Origin: Methanosarcina sp.
Lineage (GTDB): Archaea; Halobacteriota; Methanosarcinia; Methanosarcinales; Methanosarcinaceae
Assembly (NCBI GenBank): GCA_017883485.1
Contig: JADGNM010000047.1
Location: 1 to 11,363, forward strand
Direction of reading: 5' to 3'
Length of the DNA: 11,363 nucleotides
The number at the start of each line of letters is the position of its first letter. Position 1 is the stretch's first letter. Below the pieces are notes generated by a model. The model was not told where the DNA came from. It did not search any database and worked only from the letters and a program-made list of their open reading frames with translations. Both the position numbers and the translations under genes were made by a program. This document shows, piece after piece, positions 5,239-11,363 of the stretch.

Positions 5239-6555
5239 ATGAACAGAGCATCAGATAATACAGGGGAGCGCCGTACAATCCCTGAAATTCAGGCTAAAAT
5301 TGATACCGGAGATGCCGTGGTTCTTACGGCTGCAGAAGTTAGCGAAAGGGTTCGCATAGGGAAGGAAATAAGACTTGAAGATATAGATGTGGTCACTACT
5401 GCGACCCGCGGCATTATGAGCGGAACATATGCCGTCCTTTCTTTCAAAGTTTCGGAACCGGATTCTTTTGTTAAAGCTTCGGATGTCCTGTTGAACGGAG
5501 TCCCGGCAGTTGTGGGCCCTTGCCCAAACGAGAGGCTTGGAATTCTTGACCTAATCGTACTTGGGACAGCTCATAGCGAGTGTGATTCCTGCTACGGAGG
5601 CGGTCACCTTTTCAGGGAAATGGTGGATGGAAAGCCCATTACAGTGGATGTAACTACCAGTGAAGGAAAGCACTTTTCAGTCGAGACCAGGCTTTCTGAA
5701 ATTCCATTTGCACGGCTCTATGCAACAAGGCATGCATTCAAGAATTACCGGGCATTCGTAAATCCCGGAAAGGAGCCTATTAATACTATTTTCCATGCCC
5801 TGCCATTTGAAGGTGAGTTAAGGGAAATGACTTTTTGCGGCTGCGGGGAGTTAAACCCGATTGAAAATGACCCCAAACTCGAGACAATAGGAATCGGGAC
5901 AAGAGTGCTTCTCAACGGAGCAGAAGGATTTGTTACAGGCTCAGGCACCCGGAGCATTCCGGATAACCCTAACCTGACCGGCTTTGCGGATTTGCATGAC
6001 ATGGAGCCCGAATATATAGGAGGCTTTGTAACCTCTGCCGGTCCGGAAATAATCAACACTTGGGCTGTCCCTATCCCGATCCTCCACAAGGGAATGCTGG
6101 AAAATATCCTGAAGCTGGACAGGGAAATCCCCCTTAAGCTGGTAGACCTGGCAGGCAGGATCCCTCTCTGCGAGATTACTTACGGAGATGTCTGGGACGA
6201 TGCAGACCTTAATGTAAAGTACGAGCCCGAAAGATGCATTAGTTGCAGAGACTGCTGCGTAATGGAAGCCTGTCCGATGGGTGCTGTAAGCAAAGGAGAA
6301 AACGGAACTGTACGCAATCTGGAACTTTGCTTTAACTGCGGGCTCTGTATCTCAAGATGTAAAGGGGAAGCCTTCAGTGCAAACCTGGGCTCGGTTAAAT
6401 GCACAACCGGCGGCTGCCTGAGGGACATTAAAGTAACTCTTCGCCAGTCAGACCGTGCCAGGGCAGTGAGAGCTGCTGAAGAACTAAAAGAAAAGGTTCT
6501 CACTGGTCGATTCAGGATCAACGAGCCTGTAGAAAGAATAAGATGGAAAGAGTAA
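5239..6555 (+). CDS. comF: COG1900/DUF39 protein with two [4Fe-4S] motifs, probable coenzyme M synthase ComF
   Basis: The protein has 438 residues in two parts. Residues 1 to about 320 are the DUF39 (COG1900) domain, seen in VVTTATRGIMSGTYAVLSF, VGPCPNERLG, AHSECDSCYGGGHLF and FCGCGELNPI, with several conserved Cys. Residues 330-380 form a dicluster ferredoxin: C333-x2-C336-x2-C339 ... C345-P, then C364-x2-C367-x2-C370-x3-C374. Members of this family insert sulfur into aldehydes: one type makes homocysteine from aspartate semialdehyde, and another (M. jannaschii MJ1681, ComF) turns sulfoacetaldehyde into coenzyme M. Its position opposite comDE and cysteate synthase argues for the coenzyme M role; the homocysteine role is the main alternative. 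The second cluster ends CKGEAF rather than the usual CP. The ATG at 5239 follows a close in-frame stop, so the start is secure. Confidence 0.78.
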   Translation: MNRASDNTGERRTIPEIQAKIDTGDAVVLTAAEVSERVRIGKEIRLEDIDVVTTATRGIMSGTYAVLSFKVSEPDSFVKASDVLLNGVPAVVGPCPNERLGILDLIVLGTAHSECDSCYGGGHLFREMVDGKPITVDVTTSEGKHFSVETRLSEIPFARLYATRHAFKNYRAFVNPGKEPINTIFHALPFEGELREMTFCGCGELNPIENDPKLETIGIGTRVLLNGAEGFVTGSGTRSIPDNPNLTGFADLHDMEPEYIGGFVTSAGPEIINTWAVPIPILHKGMLENILKLDREIPLKLVDLAGRIPLCEITYGDVWDDADLNVKYEPERCISCRDCCVMEACPMGAVSKGENGTVRNLELCFNCGLCISRCKGEAFSANLGSVKCTTGGCLRDIKVTLRQSDRARAVRAAEELKEKVLTGRFRINEPVERIRWKE

Positions 6556-6587
6556 AACTAAAAGTCCTGATCGAATAAACTGAGAAG

Positions 6588-6738
6588 AATGGTTTTCTTC
6601 AAACCACTTCCGAAGAGCTTGCCGGTCTTCAGCATAAAATTTATCTACAGTTGGACCACTAAGATTTTCAGGTTCATGTTTATACCCATCGTAACCTTTT
6701 TCTCTTTTGTTAATGGTCTCATCTGTCAATTCTCTCAT
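6588..6738 (-). pseudogene. Truncated YdeI/OmpD-associated family gene, N-terminal stub
   Basis: The leftward ORF begins with ATG at 6738 and encodes about 50 residues, including PTVDKFYAEDRQALRKWFEENH. The FYAEDRxALRxWxEENH block is the recognisable start of YdeI/OmpD-associated proteins, which normally continue for 130-190 residues with a KGVWLVxYKK strand. Here, similarity stops after EENHSS near 6588. The open frame then runs on as the antisense of the COG1900 gene end, to 6484, which is not protein-like for this family. The body of the gene has therefore been lost, apparently by a deletion or rearrangement that brought the 3' end of the COG1900 gene to within about 30 bp. The family's function is poorly known. 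Confidence 0.65.
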
Positions 6739-6756
6739 CAGCCTGTTTATAATAGA

Positions 6757-7917
6757 CTATTGAGACAATTCTGCCTTTAAAGCCTCTTTAAAGCGCTTTG
6801 TAACCTCTTCCGGACTCAGCTGAATGTTTGGGGCTTTTGTATTCCCTGGTTTCAGGATTACATGAATTAAGGAAAGTTCTTGCATGGCACGAAACTTCCT
6901 GAAGGTTTCTATTAGCTCTTCTCTGCTGTTTACTTTAGCCGTATTCTGAATTCCGCAAGCATTTGCAAGAATTTCCAGATCAACAAAGCGCATGGCACAG
7001 GTCTCCTGAGAGCCCGTGGAGCCGTAGGCGCCGTTGTCAAGGCCAATGATTATCAGGTTTTTCGGGGCTTCTTTTCCAATTTCAAGAAGAGCGTTAGGGT
7101 TCATCAGAAGACTTCCGTCACCATCAAAAACCACTACCTTCCTCTCTATACGGAGGGCAAGGCCAAGACCTATCAATGAGACGAGCCCCATTGAGCCAAA
7201 CATATAAAAATTGAGATCTCTGTCTTTGCAGGCATAAAGCTCTTTACAGGGTACTCCGAGGTTTGTTACTGTAACCTCATCAGCAAGGTGGGATGCAATT
7301 GCGCAAATCGCATCGTTCCTGAGCATAACTGGCTTGAGGTTTTCCTTTGTGAGGTTAAACCTGCATGTCCGTTCCATGACCTCCGGCTTTTCCGGCGTGG
7401 CGGCAGTTTCCCAGGCGCAGCATTCCGACGTTTCCCATACTTTCGGCGAGACCAGAGCTATATGAGGCCTTAAATTTTCAAAGGCGTCTTTTATTACGTT
7501 TTCAAGAAAAGAAAGCTGTCCATCATCTTCAATTATTGTGTATTTCAACCCTGCACCTTCTAGGATAGCTGGCAGGTGGACTCCAAAGGGGACCTGAGCT
7601 TCAATGCCTTCTCCGTAAACCCCACGCCAGCTTGTCAGTACAGGTAATGGAATCTTACATATTACATTTAAGGATTCCAGAGCGTTGATCATGTTTCCCA
7701 GTCCTGTGCTCTGGATCAGCATCATCGGCTTTCCCCCCGCAAGATAAGCCCCTGCGCAAATGCCTACACCATTTTCTTCTCTTGTCAACCTTATTTCAGG
7801 AAAATTCTCCGAAACCAGGGGAAGCAGGTTCTTAATCCGGTCGCAGGGCAGAGTTGCAGTAAGGTCGATACCTGCTTTTTTCATTATCCTTATGACTTCT
7901 TCTTCAGGATTTGCCAC
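6757..7917 (-). CDS. comDE: Sulfopyruvate decarboxylase, fused alpha and beta subunits
   Basis: The protein has 386 residues. In many methanogens ComD and ComE are separate chains of about 170-190 residues; here they are joined as in Methanosarcina. The N-terminal half (about 1-165) carries the pyrimidine-binding part with TREENGVGI (catalytic Glu 47/48) and the stretch LIQSTGLGNMINAL. The C-terminal half (about 200-386) binds thiamin diphosphate: GDGSLLMNPNALLEI (266-280) and DNGAYGSTG (294-302) form the GDG...N motif. It decarboxylates sulfopyruvate to sulfoacetaldehyde, the penultimate stage of coenzyme M synthesis. The start is GTG at 7917 with GAGGT 8 nt upstream. It lies 49 bp after cysteate synthase on the same strand, so co-transcription is likely. 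Confidence 0.93.
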   Translation of the reverse strand: MANPEEEVIRIMKKAGIDLTATLPCDRIKNLLPLVSENFPEIRLTREENGVGICAGAYLAGGKPMMLIQSTGLGNMINALESLNVICKIPLPVLTSWRGVYGEGIEAQVPFGVHLPAILEGAGLKYTIIEDDGQLSFLENVIKDAFENLRPHIALVSPKVWETSECCAWETAATPEKPEVMERTCRFNLTKENLKPVMLRNDAICAIASHLADEVTVTNLGVPCKELYACKDRDLNFYMFGSMGLVSLIGLGLALRIERKVVVFDGDGSLLMNPNALLEIGKEAPKNLIIIGLDNGAYGSTGSQETCAMRFVDLEILANACGIQNTAKVNSREELIETFRKFRAMQELSLIHVILKPGNTKAPNIQLSPEEVTKRFKEALKAELSQ

Positions 7918-7966
7918 GCAAATACCTCAAATTTGATTTTCCTTTTCTTTTTCATAGTATTCAATA

Positions 7967-9217
7967 TTAGATATCCAGATCCTCTAAGGGAATATCGGGA
8001 TTTCTGGCAGTAGCTACCTGCGGGATCTTGAAAAGTGTGAAATCCTCTTTCAGCCGCTCGTATCCTCCACCTGCAATATTCAGCAGAATGATCTCGTCCC
8101 TTTCGACGTTTCCGTCTTCTACAGCTTTAAACAGGGAGGCTGCAGCAACAGCAGAGGGAGGCAGGATATCGATCCCTTCCATAGATTCAAAAAGGGCTTT
8201 AGCCTCAAGGGCTTCTTCTCTGGTAATTGCGTACATTATACCGTCAGTATCGATAAGCGCATCATAGAGCCCTCCAGTGACCCCATAAGGCGGAGCCCGA
8301 TTAGTAAGGACTGTTGCATAGGTTTGCTCTATCTGTTTCTTAGCATCCTTCATATCAAGCTCGGGAATAATTTCCCTCCTTTTTGCCTGCCAGGCGTTGT
8401 ACATGGGGGCAAAAGGAAGATTCTGCGAAAGTTGAAGTTTTGGAAGTTTTTGTCCGAACCGCCCGTCGACCCTCAGGCGTAGTGAGGCTTCCCACGCTGA
8501 AATCCCTCCTGTACCGCTTCCCATGGCCTGGAAATAATGGTCAGGCATCTTTCCAATGGTTACTGCCGCATCCAGCATTACGGTGCCCATCCCATCCCTT
8601 CTGGCGACGTTCCTGGCTCCGCCTTCAGGTACCATGCCAGGCAGTTTTGCAATCCTTCCTGCGAGGTTGATAGCATCAGTATAGTCGTTTCCCGGGCTCA
8701 TACCTATAAGATGAATCGATTCGGCCGGCTCTTCGGGCAGCCATAACTGAGAAATTCCGGAATCTGGCACTACTATGTAGGCATCCGTTCCTGTCAAAGC
8801 CGAAACATGGGCAAAAGCTCGACCCGTATTCCCGGCAGAGGCAAGTACTATGGCTTTTCCCCCGCTTTCCTTGAGAAGCTGCATTGTAGGGTAAGCTTCC
8901 AGTTCCTTGAAACTGCAAGTTTTGATAAAAGCTCCTCTTTCAGGCCAGTACCCGCTGAACCCTATATAAAGGTTTGAAAGCCCGAGTTCCCTTGCAAGTG
9001 CCTCGCTTTTGTATGTAATGGAGCCGGCATCCGTAGTAAGTTCCTCCTGGATCGGAAGCCAGGAATAAAACCTTCCCATTCCAGGCTGGTTTCTTAACTC
9101 AAGCCTTTTTTCGCAGTAAACCGCCCGCAAAAGGGAGTTATCGTTCTCACAGGCGAGCCTGTACCGCTGATCGTATTCTTTTCCGCACTTCAGACATTTT
9201 AGATTGAATTTTCCCAT
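7967..9217 (-). CDS. Cysteate synthase (PLP-dependent, threonine synthase-like)
   Basis: The protein has 416 residues from the ATG at 9217; a longer frame using TTG at 9226 is possible but less likely. An N-terminal zinc-ribbon-like segment has C8-x2-C11, C23 and C35. The fold-type II PLP core follows, with the Schiff-base lysine expected at K104 in CSFKELEAYP, the phosphate-binding SAGNTGRAF (127-135), and a glycine-rich MGSGTGGISAW. Cysteate synthase replaces the phosphate of O-phospho-L-serine with sulfite to give L-cysteate. It evolved from threonine synthase and is typical of Methanosarcinales and Methanomicrobiales. Its place ahead of comDE separates it from a true threonine synthase. 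A TATA box about 36 bp before the ATG and the absence of a Shine-Dalgarno motif suggest a nearly leaderless mRNA. Confidence 0.93.
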   Translation of the reverse strand: MGKFNLKCLKCGKEYDQRYRLACENDNSLLRAVYCEKRLELRNQPGMGRFYSWLPIQEELTTDAGSITYKSEALARELGLSNLYIGFSGYWPERGAFIKTCSFKELEAYPTMQLLKESGGKAIVLASAGNTGRAFAHVSALTGTDAYIVVPDSGISQLWLPEEPAESIHLIGMSPGNDYTDAINLAGRIAKLPGMVPEGGARNVARRDGMGTVMLDAAVTIGKMPDHYFQAMGSGTGGISAWEASLRLRVDGRFGQKLPKLQLSQNLPFAPMYNAWQAKRREIIPELDMKDAKKQIEQTYATVLTNRAPPYGVTGGLYDALIDTDGIMYAITREEALEAKALFESMEGIDILPPSAVAAASLFKAVEDGNVERDEIILLNIAGGGYERLKEDFTLFKIPQVATARNPDIPLEDLDI

Positions 9218-9246
9218 CGCTATCAAAGGAAATTGGATTTCTCTTG

Positions 9247-9259
9247 TTAAATATATTCC
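9247..9259 (-). promoter_or_regulatory. TATA box of the cysteate synthase-comDE operon
   Basis: The leftward strand reads GGAATATATTTAA, a strong archaeal box A centred about 36 bp before the ATG at 9217. Transcription start is expected near 9226, within 10 nt of that ATG and at or beyond the alternative TTG. This supports the ATG as the true start. Confidence 0.55.
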
Positions 9260-9283
9260 TGAAAGATGAATTAAATCTCGTTC

Positions 9284-9763
9284 TCAAGGCTGCAGCAAAC
9301 CTTCATATGTATAAAAGGTATCTTGAGTGGATATTGGGTTTTGATAAATTTTCTTAGTGCCGTCTGGATATACAAGGGTAAGGATACCCGGCCGCATCCC
9401 GAATTCTCGGGAATCATGAAGGAAGTACTGGTCTTTTTTTCTGGAAATATTAGTTATCTGGAGTGAAGCACTGTTACTTCCGATCTGCCGGATATTTACT
9501 TCCGTAAAGTTAGCAAAAATCTCCTTAATCTTGGGCTCGAGATTCTTGCTCCCAAATAGGAACATATATGCTTCAGCGAAGGGACTGAGACGATATTCGA
9601 CATCTACGTTCGCATAAGTCCTGTCAAACACTATTATAACGCTGTCGATATGAATATATTTACCTTCCCTGAACTGCTCATTGTTGATTCCCGGAGAAAA
9701 TTTTGCAGCCATTAAAGCAGCCGAGATGATCAGTGCAATTGTAATTATCGGTTTTATGTGCAT
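9284..9763 (-). CDS. Membrane-anchored extracytoplasmic protein of unknown function
   Basis: The protein has 159 residues. A hydrophobic N-terminal segment (about residues 4-20, in MHIKPIITIALIISAALMAA) looks like a signal anchor. The remainder is soluble, with a beta-rich pattern (YIHIDSVIIVFDRTYANVDV, SASLQITNISR, GILTLVYPDG), a short helix at KIKEIFANF and only hydrophilic residues at the end. No catalytic motif or Cys is seen. The ATG at 9763 follows AAGGA closely. It lies 66 bp before cysteate synthase, but that gene has its own TATA box, so they need not share a transcript. I do not recognise the family. Confidence 0.72.
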   Translation of the reverse strand: MHIKPIITIALIISAALMAAKFSPGINNEQFREGKYIHIDSVIIVFDRTYANVDVEYRLSPFAEAYMFLFGSKNLEPKIKEIFANFTEVNIRQIGSNSASLQITNISRKKDQYFLHDSREFGMRPGILTLVYPDGTKKIYQNPISTQDTFYTYEGLLQP

Positions 9764-9821
9764 GGTCCTTATTCAGTAATTATCTTCTTCTCTAATATTT
9801 CTTTCCTGCAAGTTGTGTTTA

Positions 9822-11301
9822 CTATGCACGTATTCTGAGCAGGTGAGGTATTCGGACGCCAATATTATACCAGATTTCCTTCCTGATCTCACCTATTATA
9901 CTCAGTTCATATTCATCCAGAATATTTGCGTACAGGACGACCACAAAGTAAAGGATAATAAAGGCTGCGTATTCCCAGTTTGCTCCGGTTAGCAGGAGTG
10001 CATTTCTAGCTGCAAGCATAGACGCAACCATGAGGATGCCGATAAAGGTTAGTCTTCTGTAAGTCAAAGTAAAAGGATGAATATTCTGATTCTTCCAAAT
10101 TTTAAAGGTCATGAAGACCTCAATTGATAAAAATGATACCGAAGATGCAATTGCTGCCCCTATTATTCCGTATTGAGGTATAAGTATGAAGTTGAGAAGG
10201 ACATTCATTCCCGCACTGGCTAGCGAGCACTTCATAAGTAAGTCAGAATCTCCGGATGCCATTATCGTGTGGTAGTTAAATCCAAAGTATGAGTTTGCTA
10301 TGGACCCCAGGGCGAGGATGCGAAGGACTAAAGCTCCACTTACGTATTGTGCTCCGTAGATATTTGTAAGAAGAAATTCGGGATACACAAACATCAATGC
10401 AAAAATCGGAAACGTGAGCAAGAAGCACCATTTGGTCATTATTTGGTAGATAGGTCAGACTAATCCGGCCCTGTTTTCTCCCCAGAGCTTTGACACTACA
10501 GGAACATATACAAAACCCATAGGACCGATCAGCATGCCCAAAAACCCTACCAGAGGAGATACTGCACTGTAAACTCCCACCACCTCGGCTGACTTGTAAT
10601 AACCAAGCATCATAGTAGCTGTCCAGGTCATAATGTTTAACAGAGTCGAAGTTATCAAAAGGGGGAGAGAATATCTGATTAATTGCTTTGTAGGTTCGCT
10701 AAACTTAAGTTTTAACTTCAGTTCAACTGGGGGTCTTTTAATAAAGTAAACTGACATTAAACCGAACGTAAATATCATGGAAAGCAAATCCATAAAACAC
10801 AATTCCATGAAAGGATAAACGGAAGAATACGGCATCTGAAGCAAATGTAAGCAGAGAAAGAGGTCTTACGAGGTTATAGAAGTACATATTTACATTCGTA
10901 CGATCGAATCCCCTGTAGATTGCTACTGCCACGTTCAAAAGAATGGTAACAGGAATTGCAAGAATCATGATTTTGATAACGTCCAAAATTTTGCCCTGTA
11001 TGTCAAATACATTTCCTGCCATATACTCGAATAACATCGGTGATACCAGCATGGCAATTACAGATGCAGTCAGACCCATAACTGCTGCTGAAGTAATTAA
11101 TTCATGAATCTTGTGGTCTTCGTTCTTGCCTCTGAAGTATGCAACATACCTTGCCACTCCATCGCTAAGCCCGAGAGTTGCAATAGCTCCTGTGATAGAT
11201 ATTACTGTAAGAGCAAGGGAATATATGCCGAAGTCACCAGGAGAGAGATATGATGTGAACAATCGTTTAAGTTCGCCTAAGGCTAATTCCCCTCTTTTCA
11301 A
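9822..11301 (-). pseudogene. Decayed polysaccharide flippase (Wzx/RfbX, MATE-like fold)
   Basis: Three leftward segments together read as one multi-pass transporter of the oligosaccharide flippase type. Segment 1 (11301 to about 10780) has SYLSPGDFGIYSLALTV, ATLGLSDGVARYVAYF and IYRGFDRTNVNMYFYN. A one-base shift near 10775-10795 moves the reading to segment 2 (SMIFTFGLMSVYFIKRPP ... WGENRAGLV). Segment 2 and segment 3 are in the same frame, interrupted only by TGA at 10457-10455 where VRPIYQIMTK would be expected. Segment 3 has YPEFLLTNIYGAQYVSGA and the last membrane helices up to the TAG at 9822. The first membrane helix usual before the LSPGDFG block is missing, and the only start is a TTG. 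Such proteins flip lipid-linked glycans across the membrane. Two clear lesions and a poor N-terminus make this copy non-functional, barring sequencing error. Confidence 0.8.
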
Positions 11302-11363
11302 AGGGGGGATACAGCCGTCAACCTCTCTTTTGTTATTGGTTCGGCAAAGTTATTAATAGTTTC

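Noticed and set aside
5745..6521. Two leftward ORFs of about 113 codons
   Set aside because: Both are antisense shadows of the COG1900 gene, whose frame shows clear motifs.
8028..8918. Several ORFs of 69-95 codons on both strands
   Set aside because: They are alternative frames within the cysteate synthase gene.
1..11363. CRISPR array, prophage or defence island
   Set aside because: No spaced identical repeats, no cas, phage structural or nuclease-toxin genes were seen.

Overview
The window looks like a chromosome segment of a methanogenic archaeon, most likely a Methanosarcina. It carries a PLP-dependent cysteate synthase and a fused sulfopyruvate decarboxylase (ComDE), which is the Methanosarcina-type entry into coenzyme M (2-mercaptoethanesulfonate) biosynthesis. 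It also has archaeal TATA-type promoters, T-rich terminators and Shine-Dalgarno motifs of the GAGGTG type. These assignments rest on reading the sequence and on family knowledge; no database search was made.

Layout. 1-160: the N-terminus of a transposase running off the left edge, with a 3 x 20-bp degenerate tandem array at its upstream flank. 161-951: sparse DNA holding one 46-codon membrane mini-protein. 952-2399: a secreted transglutaminase-like protein converges on exodeoxyribonuclease III, with a palindromic REP-like element between them. 2400-3433: a hypothetical 107-residue protein and a translationally coupled pair, a Lys-rich 42-residue protein followed by a ubiquitin-like (SAMP/MoaD/ThiS-type) protein ending in Gly-Gly. 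3434-4212: a non-coding stretch, then a leftward tRNA cluster transcribed Val(GAC)-Phe(GAA)-Gly(GCC). 4213-5132: a possible 47-residue ORF and a metallo-beta-lactamase-fold gene broken by an internal deletion. 5239-9217: the coenzyme M region. 9284-9763: a membrane-anchored extracytoplasmic protein. 9822-11301: a decayed polysaccharide flippase.

How the genes work together. Cysteate synthase makes L-cysteate from O-phosphoserine and sulfite. An aminotransferase, not in this window, would give sulfopyruvate, and ComDE decarboxylates that to sulfoacetaldehyde. The convergent COG1900/DUF39 gene with two C-terminal [4Fe-4S] motifs is the natural candidate for the last step, reductive thiolation of sulfoacetaldehyde to coenzyme M (ComF). 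Cysteate synthase and ComDE are co-directional, 49 bp apart, and probably co-transcribed from a strong TATA box. The COG1900 gene has its own start and faces them, with a truncated YdeI-family gene lying in between.

The flanks of this metabolic core hold much decay: a metallo-beta-lactamase gene with a deletion, a YdeI N-terminal stub, and a flippase with a frameshift and an in-frame TGA. I saw no CRISPR array, prophage or defence island. The least explained coding element is the coupled mini-protein plus ubiquitin-like pair at 3096-3433.
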